Notes under the pieces: generated by a model | What the model was told of the DNA's origin: nothing | Database searches by the model: none | The model's input: the letters and a program-made list of their open reading frames with translations, nothing else | Part shown: positions 6,894 through 14,541 of the stretch, in pieces | Layout of the letters: every line of letters begins with the position of its first letter | Numbering within the stretch: the stretch's first letter is position 1 | Assembly (NCBI GenBank): GCA_903858055.1 | Contig: CAIOHM010000565.1 | Location: forward strand, 1-17,259 | Source: an uncultured delta proteobacterium | Lineage (GTDB): Bacteria; Myxococcota_A; Polyangia; Polyangiales; Polyangiaceae | Length of the DNA stretch: 17,259 bases | Reading direction: 5' to 3' | Position numbers and translations under genes: made by a program

Positions 6894-8972
6894 ATGCGCA
6901 TCCGAACCCTCACGATTCCGACCGCTTTCGTCTCCCTCGCCGCCGTCGCGTGCACGCCTGAAGCCGCCGCGCCGCCCGCCATGCCCACGATGGAAGCGCC
7001 GGCGACCACCGCGGTGCCGTCGTATGCGCAGGCGCCTGGGATCGACCGCGGAGCCCTCGATGAATCGACGAGCGCGTGTACGGATTTTTATCAGCACGCG
7101 TGCGGCGGGTGGTTGAAGAATACACCCATCCCCGACGACAAGCCGGGCTGGACGCGCAGCTTCAGTGTCATCGACGAAGACAACCGCAAGCTCCTCCGCA
7201 CGATCCTGGACGACCTCGTCGCGGGCAAGACCGAGGGCGTCGCCTACGGCAAGGAGATGGCCGCGGTGTACGGCGCGTGCATGGACGAAGCGGCGATCGA
7301 CAAGCGCGGCGCAAAGCCCCTCGACCCGCTCTTCAAGAAGGTAAAGGGGATCACGAAGACGAACTTCGCCGAGACCCTCGGAGCGCTCCACGCGCAGGGC
7401 GTGCCCGCGTTCTTCGGCTTCGGCCCCACGCCCGACGCGAAGGACTCGTCGCAAATGATCGGCGACCTCGTGCAGGGCGGCATCGGCCTGCCCGATCGCG
7501 ACTACTACTTCGACGACGACGCGAAGACGAAGGAGCTCCAGGGCGCCTACAAGAAGTACCTCGAGACGCTCTTCACGCTCGCGGGCAAGAAGCCGGCCGA
7601 GGCGGCGAAGCTCGCGAACGACGTGTACGAGCTCGAGAAGCGCCTCGCGGGCGCGATGATGACGAAGGTCGAGCGTCGCGATCCGCAGAAGGTCACGAAC
7701 AAGATGGACCTCGCGAAGGTCGAGGCGCTCACGCCGGGCTTCGCGTGGAAGTCCTACTTCAAGGCGGTCGCGGCGCCCGAGGGCGTGGCCATCAACGTCT
7801 CGATGGTCGCGTACCTGAAGTCGCTGACCGAGCGCTTCGAGAAGGAGCCGCTCCCTCTCATGAAGAGCTACCTCGAGGCGCGGATCCTCAGCTCCAAGGC
7901 GACGCAGCTCGCGAAGCCTTTCGACGACGCCGCGTTCGCGTTCAAGCAGGCCGTGACGGGGCAGAAGACGCGCGAAGTGCGCTGGAAGCGCTGCGTGAGC
8001 CTCACGGACGGCGTCCTTGGCGAGGCCCTCGCGCGTCCCTTCGTCGCGAAGACCCTCGGCGAGAGCGGCACCGAAGACGTGCAGAAGCTCATCGGCGCGA
8101 TCGAGGCTTCGATGGAGGCTCGCCTGCCCACGCTCGCGTGGATGGACGACGAGACGCGCGCGAAGGCGTTCGAGAAGGTGCGCGCGATCGTGAACAAGGT
8201 CGTGCGCCCCGCGAAGTGGCGCAACTACGACAAGCTCGCCGTGAAGGCGGGCGATCACTTCGGCAACGTCGTCGCCGCCGAGCTCTTCGAGAACGCGCGT
8301 CAGGTCGCCAAGATCGGCAAGCCCGTCGACAAGGACGAGTGGTTCATGAGCCCGCCGATGGTGAACGCGTATTACGATCCTCAGACGAACCAGATGGTCT
8401 TCCCGGCGGGTATTTTGCAGCCGCCCTTCTACGCGCCGGGCAACGCGAAGAGCGCCAATTTCGGGGCGATTGGCATGGTCATGGGCCACGAGCTCACGCA
8501 CGGCTTCGACGACGAAGGGCGCCAGTTCGACGCCAAGGGCAACCTCACCGACTGGTGGACGCCCGCGTGCGGCAAGGGCTTCGACGAGCGCGCCGAGTGC
8601 GTCGTGAAGCAGTACGACGCCTACGTGCCGATCGACGACCTCCACGTGAACGGCAAGCTCACGCTCGGCGAGAACCTCGCGGACCTCGGCGGCATCAACC
8701 TCGCGTACCACGCGGCCATGAGCGACCCGGAGGCGAGCAAGACCGGGAGCGCCGGCTTCACGCCGCAGCAGACGTTCTTCTACGCCTACGCGCAGGCGTG
8801 GTGTTCGAACCAGCGCCCCGAGCTTCAGCGCCTCCGCGTGAAGACGGACCCGCACTCGCCGCCGAAGTTCCGCGTGAACGGCCCCCTCTCGAACCTGCCC
8901 GAGTTCCGCGCCGCCTTCGCCTGCAAAGAAGGCGACGCGATGGTGCGCGAGAACGTCTGCAAGGTCTGGTGA
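6894..8972 (+). CDS. M13 family zinc metallopeptidase lipoprotein (neprilysin/PepO-like)
   Basis: The 692-residue protein is a zinc endopeptidase of family M13. A signal peptide (1-19) ends at a lipobox-like SLAAVAC with C20, so it is probably a periplasm-facing lipoprotein; Ala at -3 is not the classical Leu. A Pro/Ala linker follows. The M13 N-terminal hallmark CTDFYQHACGGW is at 62-73. Substrate-binding NAYYDP starts at N491, zinc-binding HELTH is at 532-536, and the third zinc ligand is E593 in ENLADLGG. The protein ends in CKVW, the usual M13 C-terminus. The length is near the family norm. A GTG at 6870 overlapping the SDR stop is possible, but ATG 6894 gives the proper signal peptide. 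A 44-bp repeat begins 9 nt after the stop. Confidence 0.95.
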   Translation: MRIRTLTIPTAFVSLAAVACTPEAAAPPAMPTMEAPATTAVPSYAQAPGIDRGALDESTSACTDFYQHACGGWLKNTPIPDDKPGWTRSFSVIDEDNRKLLRTILDDLVAGKTEGVAYGKEMAAVYGACMDEAAIDKRGAKPLDPLFKKVKGITKTNFAETLGALHAQGVPAFFGFGPTPDAKDSSQMIGDLVQGGIGLPDRDYYFDDDAKTKELQGAYKKYLETLFTLAGKKPAEAAKLANDVYELEKRLAGAMMTKVERRDPQKVTNKMDLAKVEALTPGFAWKSYFKAVAAPEGVAINVSMVAYLKSLTERFEKEPLPLMKSYLEARILSSKATQLAKPFDDAAFAFKQAVTGQKTREVRWKRCVSLTDGVLGEALARPFVAKTLGESGTEDVQKLIGAIEASMEARLPTLAWMDDETRAKAFEKVRAIVNKVVRPAKWRNYDKLAVKAGDHFGNVVAAELFENARQVAKIGKPVDKDEWFMSPPMVNAYYDPQTNQMVFPAGILQPPFYAPGNAKSANFGAIGMVMGHELTHGFDDEGRQFDAKGNLTDWWTPACGKGFDERAECVVKQYDAYVPIDDLHVNGKLTLGENLADLGGINLAYHAAMSDPEASKTGSAGFTPQQTFFYAYAQAWCSNQRPELQRLRVKTDPHSPPKFRVNGPLSNLPEFRAAFACKEGDAMVRENVCKVW

Positions 8973-8981
8973 ACGCGGCGA

Positions 8982-9025
8982 AGCCCGCCGGCTGCACGCC
9001 TCAGGTCGTCGGTCGGCGGGTGCTC
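8982..9025 (+). repeat. Intergenic repeat, copy 1
   Basis: This 44-bp segment matches the reverse complement of 10419-10462 with only two mismatches. It starts 9 nt after the M13 peptidase stop codon and is oriented with that gene. It contains a hairpin-forming AGCC/GGCT part and a second arm pair, GCAC(G)CC with GGGTGC. Both differences from copy 2 fall in predicted loops. Confidence 0.85.
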
Positions 9026-9048
9026 CTCTTTGGAACGGCGCGAGCCCG

Positions 9049-10302
9049 CTAGGGGCGTCGGGCGCAGCGACCGCCGATGTTGCGGAGCCGTGAGGCAGCC
9101 CAGTACGCGCTTCGCTCGGTGGACTGCATTCCATTGAGCGGGGCGTCGTAAGGAGGGCTTCGGTAGACCCGGTAATTTCCTGCCGGCAACGCCAGGCAGT
9201 CGGTGCACGGGCTCGCGAAGTCGAGCTCGTACTGGTCGAGCGTCCACTCGCGCACGTTGCCTGCGAGGTCGAGGTGTCCCCAGCGTCCGGCCCCACGCCA
9301 TGCGCCGCCGACCGCCTCCGCGAAGGTACGGTCCGCGACCGCGTAGCCCGGCGAGAGGAGCGTGTCTCCCCACGGGTAGGTGCGCTCTTCGCTGCCGCCT
9401 GCGGCCGCGTACTCCCACTCTGCGTCCGTCGGTACGAAGCCGCCGTCCCAGATGCAGAATGCATGGAGATCGTACCAGCTAAGGCAGTTCATCGGGTTGC
9501 GTTCGAAGGTGCCCGCGGTGGGTGTCCAGCCGCCAAGCTGCGACGCGCAGCCGGAGAATGCCTGGTTCCACGAGGCCGCATCGAAGGTGCCGTTCGTGGG
9601 CGGGTTCACGGTGTTCGACTTCGGCCGCCCGACGTTGGTGCTCCAGGTGGCTGTCCAACCGGACTCGTAGCCGCCGGTCGTCGCCGCCAAGCCTTGGCCG
9701 CCGTTCACGTGCGCGTGCTTGCCAGCGCCGACCGACGGGCGCCAGCCGCCGATCCACGCCTCGAAGAACCGGCGAAAGCGGCCAACGGTGACTTCGTACT
9801 TGTCGAGGCGAAAGGTCGACACGGTGGCGGGCGCACGCGTGCCTGTGCCGCGAAGGAAGGTACCCCCGGGGACGAGCAGGCTTCGCGCGCACACGTCGTC
9901 GCCGTTGGGGCCGCAGTTGTCGATCCCGTCGCCGGTCATCGTGGCCGTCGTCGCGGTCAACTCCGCAGGTGTGGCCGCGGCGGTCGGGGGCGCGGCATCG
10001 GCGACCCTCGCATCGTTCCCAGCGTCGGTCGCCGCGTCCGCCGAGGCCTCCACCTCGGCATCGTTCGCAGTGCCGGCGTCAAACGTCGCGTCCACCGAGG
10101 CCGCCGCGTCGATGCCGCCGTCGAGCGGCGGAGCGCCGGCATCGCGGACGGAAGCATCGTCGAGCGTCGCTGCGTCGCGCGGTGCACCCGTGTCTGGAGC
10201 GGCTCCGGAGTCCGCGCCTGCAGCGGGGCTCCCGCTCTCGGACGAGTTGCCGGAGCACGCGGTCAACGGGACGAGCGCAAGGGCGACCCAGATCGTCTTC
10301 AT
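9049..10302 (-). CDS. Formylglycine-enzyme-like (SUMF1/FGE-sulfatase domain) lipoprotein
   Basis: The 417-residue protein starts with a lipoprotein signal and lipobox PLTAC (C16). An Ala/Asp-rich low-complexity linker (about 20-115) follows, then an FGE-sulfatase domain (about 140-415). Domain signatures are VPGGTFLRG (144-152), KYEVTVGRF (168-176), NCLSWYDLHAFCIWDGGFVPTDAEWEYAAAGG (starting at N272), YPWGD and LAGNVREW (346-353), and the terminal IGGRCAR. The catalytic C-x4-C copper-binding segment of true formylglycine-generating enzymes is absent: the corresponding region (about 380-403) has no cysteine. It is therefore probably a binding or structural member rather than a sulfatase-maturing enzyme. 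A TACCCT box lies 6 nt before ATG 10302, and there is no clear Shine-Dalgarno site. The gene is flanked by the two repeat copies. Confidence 0.88.
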   Translation of the reverse strand: MKTIWVALALVPLTACSGNSSESGSPAAGADSGAAPDTGAPRDAATLDDASVRDAGAPPLDGGIDAAASVDATFDAGTANDAEVEASADAATDAGNDARVADAAPPTAAATPAELTATTATMTGDGIDNCGPNGDDVCARSLLVPGGTFLRGTGTRAPATVSTFRLDKYEVTVGRFRRFFEAWIGGWRPSVGAGKHAHVNGGQGLAATTGGYESGWTATWSTNVGRPKSNTVNPPTNGTFDAASWNQAFSGCASQLGGWTPTAGTFERNPMNCLSWYDLHAFCIWDGGFVPTDAEWEYAAAGGSEERTYPWGDTLLSPGYAVADRTFAEAVGGAWRGAGRWGHLDLAGNVREWTLDQYELDFASPCTDCLALPAGNYRVYRSPPYDAPLNGMQSTERSAYWAASRLRNIGGRCARRP

Positions 10303-10399
10303 GCGCGAAGGGTATCCGCAGGGGGCCCGCGATCGAAACGCGAATCAAGAGCGGAGCAGACCTCCGAGCGAACGGCTCAGGGCTAGGGAGGGGAGCGCA

Positions 10400-10418
10400 G
10401 CAATACTCCATGTATTGC
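10400..10418. repeat. Stem-loop adjoining repeat copy 2
   Basis: GCAATAC, loop TCCAT, then GTATTGC form a perfect 7-bp stem that directly abuts the 44-bp repeat copy 2. Its AT-rich stem stands out from the GC-rich surroundings. It is not present next to copy 1. Confidence 0.7.
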
Positions 10419-10462
10419 GAGCACCCGACGACCGACGACCTGAGGCGTGCAGCCGGAGGGCT
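10419..10462 (-). repeat. Intergenic repeat, copy 2
   Basis: This is the inverted partner of 8982-9025 (42 of 44 identical). Read on the minus strand it starts 9 nt after the TGA of the PGM1-like ligase gene. The stem GCAGCC with loop ggag and GGCTGC (10449-10464 on the plus strand) spans its gene-proximal edge. The 169-bp gap between this ligase gene and the FGE-like lipoprotein gene consists mostly of this repeat and the adjoining stem-loop. Confidence 0.85.
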
Positions 10463-10471
10463 GCGTAGCGA

Positions 10472-12103
10472 TCAGGTGTCGGTGATGTCTGGGACACTGA
10501 GGAGGCCGGGCGGCAACCCCACTTCGCGATCGAGCGCGGTCTGCGTGGCGTCGAACCACTGCTGCGCTTCGACCTGCGTCGCGCCGATGCACGTGATGCC
10601 GACCTTGCCGAATTGGCTGAGCGCGCCCGTGAGCTGGAAGATCACGCCCGAGTCGGTCCAGGGGCGGTAGTGGAGGCCGTGCACTGCGGCGATGTCGAGG
10701 AGATCTTCGACCGCGAGCCCCTTGTACTCGGGGCGCACGAGCGAGTCGCTCGCGACGTAGCAACGCTCTTCGCCGCGACGCGTGCGGAATACACCCGTCT
10801 TCGGGTCGTACTTCCCGTCGTTGACGAGCTTCATGAGCATGAGCGGGTGCGTGGTCCCCGACATGCGCAGGTTGATCTCAATCGCCGAGCGGCCCCAGGT
10901 CCCGTCGGGGTTGCGGAAGGTCACGAAGTCCACCGCCGAGCGCCCGATGACGCCCTTCTCGCGAAGCACCGCACCCACCTTCATGGCGTCTTCTTGAATC
11001 GTCATGCGGTAGTCGGCGGCGGCCGGGAAGCGGCACCCGAGGTAGGTCTGTCCGTCCGCTGCGAGGATCTGATCATGGGTGGAGATCGCCGTTAGCTCAC
11101 CGCGCGGGTTGATGCGCAGCTGCGCGCTCGGGCTCTGCTTCTCCGCGCCCTCGACGAAGGCCTCGACCACGCCGCCGAGCGCTTGCATGCGGTTGCGGAA
11201 GTTCGGCCAGTCTTGGTGCTTCGCGAAGAAGCGCATGTGCGGGAGCGCACCGACCACCGCTTCGACGAGACCCGAGTGGCTCGCGTGCCCGGGCTTTGCG
11301 CCCGTGAGCGCGAGCCGGTCGAGGTCGAGGCTTGCGTTGCCTTCCCCGCTGAAGCCGTCGTCGTGCTTCACCATCACGCGGCGCATCGTAGGCTCCGCTT
11401 CCCACATGTCGGCGATCGCCTCGCCGACCTCGCGCTCGGAGCGCACGTCCTCGACACCGGCGGGGAAGGGGATGCCCGCGGCGCGGAAGACCTTGCGCGA
11501 GCCGGACTTCGTTCCGAGGTGCACGATCTCGGGGTCGAGGCCGTAGAGCGGGATGCCGACGCGCACCGCGAGGGAGCGCTCCCGATGCGTCGCGGCGAAG
11601 CACACCATGTATGCGCGCTCCGGATCGATCGCGCGGCGAATGCGCTCGATGAGCCGCGGGCGCTCGAGGATCTTCTCCGTGAGCGGCTTCGGGGTGGCGT
11701 CGTGGCACGTGAGGAACGAGACACGCTCGCGCACGTGCGCGGAAGGGATGCCCGAGATCTGCGCGATGACGTAGTCGATCATCGCCGGGTGGAGCGGTTG
11801 GCTCGTCAGGTAGACGATGCGCGCGCGCGCGTGCCGAAGCTGCGCGAGCGTGAAGAGCATGCGCTCTTCGTAGTGGTTGAAGCCTGCGACCGACGAGTAC
11901 GCCATGCCCTCGAGGGACAATGACGGCACGACGACGATGTAGCGGCGGCCTGCGTCGAGCGACCGAATCTTCTCCCAGCGATCGAGCAGCTTCGACTGGA
12001 GCGCCGCGAAGCGCTCGAGCTCTTCGTCGGGCGTCGGTGGCGGAGACGAGCGGAACGCCGTGGGGATGCGGAGCGGCTGAGAGCCTTCGAGGTCGAATCG
12101 CAT
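10472..12103 (-). CDS. ATP-grasp peptide ligase, PGM1-related
   Basis: The 543-residue product looks like the PGM1-related ATP-grasp ligases, named after the pheganomycin enzyme that joins an amino-acid derivative to a peptide through an acyl-phosphate. Visible features are an N-terminal domain with YIVVVPSLSLEGMAYSSV (55-72), the phosphate-loop-like VMVKHDDGFSGEGN (243-256), the metal-binding AIEINLRMSGTTHP (408-421), and a C-terminal domain ending in TDSGVIFQLTGALSQFGKVG (483-502), typical of the PGM1 C-domain. The cellular location is cytosolic. The start is ATG 12103; GTG 12115 would add four residues, and neither has a clear Shine-Dalgarno site. It is the third gene of an amidotransferase, ATP-grasp, PGM1-like series, but a hairpin precedes it, so its level may differ. 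The substrate is unknown. Confidence 0.85.
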   Translation of the reverse strand: MRFDLEGSQPLRIPTAFRSSPPPTPDEELERFAALQSKLLDRWEKIRSLDAGRRYIVVVPSLSLEGMAYSSVAGFNHYEERMLFTLAQLRHARARIVYLTSQPLHPAMIDYVIAQISGIPSAHVRERVSFLTCHDATPKPLTEKILERPRLIERIRRAIDPERAYMVCFAATHRERSLAVRVGIPLYGLDPEIVHLGTKSGSRKVFRAAGIPFPAGVEDVRSEREVGEAIADMWEAEPTMRRVMVKHDDGFSGEGNASLDLDRLALTGAKPGHASHSGLVEAVVGALPHMRFFAKHQDWPNFRNRMQALGGVVEAFVEGAEKQSPSAQLRINPRGELTAISTHDQILAADGQTYLGCRFPAAADYRMTIQEDAMKVGAVLREKGVIGRSAVDFVTFRNPDGTWGRSAIEINLRMSGTTHPLMLMKLVNDGKYDPKTGVFRTRRGEERCYVASDSLVRPEYKGLAVEDLLDIAAVHGLHYRPWTDSGVIFQLTGALSQFGKVGITCIGATQVEAQQWFDATQTALDREVGLPPGLLSVPDITDT

Positions 12104-12176
12104 GGACGATGGCACGCACCAATCGTCGCGGTTTTTGCGCCGGCTTGGAAGCCTCGATTTTGGGCAGAAACACGAA

Positions 12177-12202
12177 GGGCACCGGTCCGGAGACCGATGC
12201 CC
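12177..12202 (-). terminator. Strong hairpin after the ATP-grasp gene
   Basis: On the minus strand an 11-bp stem (one G-U pair) with a 4-nt loop forms 25 nt after the ATP-grasp stop codon. It is followed by TTCGTGTTTCT, an interrupted T-rich run. It may be a partial intrinsic terminator that lowers expression of the PGM1-like gene downstream. Confidence 0.5.
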
Positions 12203-12227
12203 TCGCGAGGTGCGTCAACGCGAAGCG

Positions 12228-13247
12228 CTACTTCTTCTTCTTCGCGGGGGCCGCCGCCGTCGCCGCCGCGCGTGCGACCGGACCGAGGTCGTTCGCATGC
12301 GCGCCGCCGTCGATCCACTCTTGGAACATGTGGCGCTTCGGCGGAGCGATCTTGCCCTTCGCCACCTTCACCGTGAACTGCGCCATCTGGTCGACGACGA
12401 TGTCGAAGTAGTGCTCGGTGATGGACCACTTGTCCATGTCGGGCGCCGGGTTCGTGAAGTCGATCGCGTAGGGCACGCCGTCCTTGATCGCGAACTCGAC
12501 CGAGTTCATGTCGTAGCCGAGCGCGTTGCAGAGCTTCCACGCGTCGTCGACGACGCGCTGGTGGAGCTGCGGTCCGAGCCAGCCCTCTTCCTCGACGAGG
12601 TAGCGACCCATGCCGATCGGCCCGCGGAGCTTCGGGTCGTAGTGGATCGGCATGATGAACTCACGGCCGATGCAGATGCAGCGGACGTAGTTGTCGAAGT
12701 CGATGAACTCTTGGAGCGTCATCGGGAGGATGTCGCTCTTGTTGTAGGCGGCCCAGAGCTCTTCGAGGTTGTTGACCTTGGTGACGTGCTTCCAGCCGCC
12801 GCCCTGCGCGGGCTTCAGGATCGCCGGGAAGCCGATGTAGTCGGTGATCGCCTTCCAATCGAGCGGGAACTCGAGGTTGCGGAGCGAGCGCTGCTTGTCG
12901 ATCGCGGGGATGTAGTCGCGCTGCGGGAGGAGCACGGTCTTCGGGGTCGCGACGCCGAGCTTCGCGGAGAGGCTGAAGCCGAAGAACTTGTCGTCTGCCG
13001 ACCACCAGAGGGGATCGTTGATGCAGTACGTGCCCGCGAGCTGCGCAGCCTTGAGGTGCAGGCGGTAGTGCTCGACCTCTTGCGAGATGCGGTCGACGAG
13101 CACCGAGTACTTCTTCTCGAAGCGCTCGTTCGTGCCGCCGATCTTGGCGAGCTCCGCGGTGACCCCGGACTCCTTGTTCACGCGATCGATGAACGCCGGA
13201 GGAAAGGTGTTTTCCCAACCACAAAGAATGCCGATGCGCTCCGACAT
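12228..13247 (-). CDS. ATP-grasp domain ligase of unknown substrate
   Basis: The 339-residue protein has an ATP-grasp fold. A Rossmann-like N-terminal part starts ERIGILCGWENTFPP. TYCINDPLWWSADDKFF (73-89) resembles the conserved N.p....DK start of the ATP-grasp module. GFPAILKPAQGGGWKHV (139-155) is the phosphate-binding region, LQEFID (178-183) the adenine-side strand, and YAIDFTNPAPD (260-270) the metal-binding strand with D263 and N266 in place of the usual E-x-N. It should form an acyl-phosphate and ligate an amine or thiol. An Ala-rich tail ending in PAKKKK is unusual. The start is ATG 13247 with GAGGAG 5 nt upstream. It lies between the amidotransferase gene (142-nt gap) and the PGM1-like gene (124-nt gap). 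I cannot name the substrate. Confidence 0.83.
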   Translation of the reverse strand: MSERIGILCGWENTFPPAFIDRVNKESGVTAELAKIGGTNERFEKKYSVLVDRISQEVEHYRLHLKAAQLAGTYCINDPLWWSADDKFFGFSLSAKLGVATPKTVLLPQRDYIPAIDKQRSLRNLEFPLDWKAITDYIGFPAILKPAQGGGWKHVTKVNNLEELWAAYNKSDILPMTLQEFIDFDNYVRCICIGREFIMPIHYDPKLRGPIGMGRYLVEEEGWLGPQLHQRVVDDAWKLCNALGYDMNSVEFAIKDGVPYAIDFTNPAPDMDKWSITEHYFDIVVDQMAQFTVKVAKGKIAPPKRHMFQEWIDGGAHANDLGPVARAAATAAAPAKKKK

Positions 13248-13273
13248 GCGTGCTCCTCGATTCGAGATTTGCG

Positions 13274-13361
13274 CGCGGCGACGTCGCCGCGGGACGCGCT
13301 TTTCTCTCAGACGCCCGCTCGCGTCTCAAGCAGAACCATCACGGCGCGAACGCTTCGCGCC
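13274..13361. other. Array of three regularly spaced hairpins
   Basis: Three separate inverted repeats fill the gap between the amidotransferase and ATP-grasp genes. They are CGCGGCGACGTCGCCGCG (13274-13291, perfect palindrome), AGACGC-ccgctc-GCGTCT (13309-13326) and GGCGCGAA-cgc-TTCGCGCC (13343-13361). Their centres are about 35 bp apart. They may be RNA stem-loops for processing or stability, or binding sites on DNA. Confidence 0.6.
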
Positions 13362-13389
13362 TTTCGCGTCCCTCGCTGCAGCGCGGCAA

Positions 13390-14343
13390 TCAGAGCGACG
13401 GGGCCGAGGGGAGCTCGGCGTTCGCGCCCAGCAGCACGGAGAGATCCGCACCCGAGAGGGCCTCGACCGGGCCGTAGGGCATCGCATCCCACCCGCGCGC
13501 GGCGTAGATCGAGTTGAAGCGGCGGCGCATCCAGCCGGGGATGACCTCGTGGTGCACACGGGCCACGCGCTCGGGGTTCTTGATCGTCTTGAGCATGCGC
13601 TCGAAGGTCAGGTCGCCGTAGCTGTCGACGAAGGCCTTCTGCTGCTCGGGCCGATCGATCCAGTTGAAGATGCCCGCGAGGTCGGCCTCCGGGTGGAACT
13701 GGACCGTCTCGATGGCCTCGCTCACGTTGAACGCGAGGACGGCCTCTCCCTTGTCGTCGCGGCCCTCGCGGGACTCGCGCGCAAGCACGGCGCCGTTCAT
13801 CGCGTTGAGGCGCTTCTCGTCGAGGTTCACGACCTCCCAGTTGCGGTGCTCGAACGCGAAGAGGCGATCGCCGAACGGGGCGAGCAGCGGGTGATGCCGG
13901 CCCGCCGTCGTCGTGTAGACCGGCATGACGCCGAACTTGCGGCCGTCGCGCTGCACGACGTCCGCGATGCCGAGGTGCATCGAGACGAGCTCGTACGAGT
14001 AGCAGATCGCGAACATGGCCGGCGCGTCACCGGGGTCGCGGTCGTGCGCCTCGATAAGCTCGTCGCTGAAGCGGCGGAAGTCGTCGTACCAGCTCGTGCC
14101 GAGGCCCTCGAGCGGCGCACCGGGGCCACCGCTTGCAATGTACAAGTCATGGCCGCGCGGGATCGTGTGCAGCGTGTCGCGCGGGCTCACGGTGCAGACC
14201 TCGATCGGCAGCGTGGGGTTCGACTCGCGCAGCTCCGACTCGAAGCGGGCGATCACCGATTGCAGGCAACGCATGGCCTGGTTCTCGACGCCGGCGTTCA
14301 TGTCGATGAAGCAAACCTTGAGCGGCGGGGGTGCGGTTCGCAT
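13390..14343 (-). CDS. Class-I glutamine amidotransferase-like protein
   Basis: The 317-residue protein has a type-1 (Triad) glutamine amidotransferase domain, which hydrolyses glutamine to ammonia for a partner synthetase. Evidence is VCFIDMNAG near the N-terminus, YIASGGPGAP (68-77) as the oxyanion strand, nucleophile C114 in FAICYSYELV, and H217/E219 in VQFHPEAD. The elbow is unusual: the typical G-x-C-x-G is A-I-C-Y-S. About 90 residues after the triad (to 317) form an extra C-terminal region of unknown role. The start is ATG 14343; upstream in-frame starts exist (frame open to 14499), but the family fold begins here. The following two genes encode ATP-grasp ligases, which could use the ammonia. 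It is divergent from the subtilase gene. Confidence 0.85.
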   Translation of the reverse strand: MRTAPPPLKVCFIDMNAGVENQAMRCLQSVIARFESELRESNPTLPIEVCTVSPRDTLHTIPRGHDLYIASGGPGAPLEGLGTSWYDDFRRFSDELIEAHDRDPGDAPAMFAICYSYELVSMHLGIADVVQRDGRKFGVMPVYTTTAGRHHPLLAPFGDRLFAFEHRNWEVVNLDEKRLNAMNGAVLARESREGRDDKGEAVLAFNVSEAIETVQFHPEADLAGIFNWIDRPEQQKAFVDSYGDLTFERMLKTIKNPERVARVHHEVIPGWMRRRFNSIYAARGWDAMPYGPVEALSGADLSVLLGANAELPSAPSL

Positions 14344-14473
14344 GATCGCAGGTGCAAATACCACGGTCGTGTTGCCGGTACGACCTCCGGCTGCCATGAA
14401 GCGCCATTCGGGTGCGCCCGTGTAGGCAACGGTGACGCGGTGCGCCTCGCGCTTTTTGCGATGCGTCGCGCGC

Positions 14474-14495
14474 CCGCCGCAGGTTCTGCCGGCGG
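14474..14495. promoter_or_regulatory. Inverted repeat in the divergent intergenic region
   Basis: CCGCCGCAG, spacer GTT, CTGC-(c)-GGCGG gives 9 pairs with one bulged base. It lies in the 198-bp region between the amidotransferase and subtilase starts, about 46 bp before the subtilase ATG. It could be an operator for both promoters. No convincing -10/-35 pair is visible for either gene. Confidence 0.3.
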
Positions 14496-14541
14496 ACAAC
14501 GCTCGACAGCGCCGCGAGACGCTGGTTCATAGAAACCCCCC

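Noticed and set aside
6690..9464. Minus-strand open frame of 924 codons
   Set aside because: It is a shadow of the M13 peptidase gene caused by high third-position GC; its translation is Arg/Leu/Val/His-rich without domains.
10419..10462. Repeat pair as terminal inverted repeats of an insertion sequence
   Set aside because: The enclosed gene encodes a lipoprotein, not a transposase, and no target-site duplication is visible.
13291..13305. GGGACGCGCTTTTCTC as a plus-strand terminator after the 13274-13291 palindrome
   Set aside because: No plus-strand gene ends nearby and the T-run is only four bases and not adjacent to the stem.
12102..14532. Two long plus-strand frames opposite the ATP-grasp and amidotransferase genes
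   Set aside because: The minus-strand products have clear catalytic motifs; the plus-strand translations are compositionally biased shadows.
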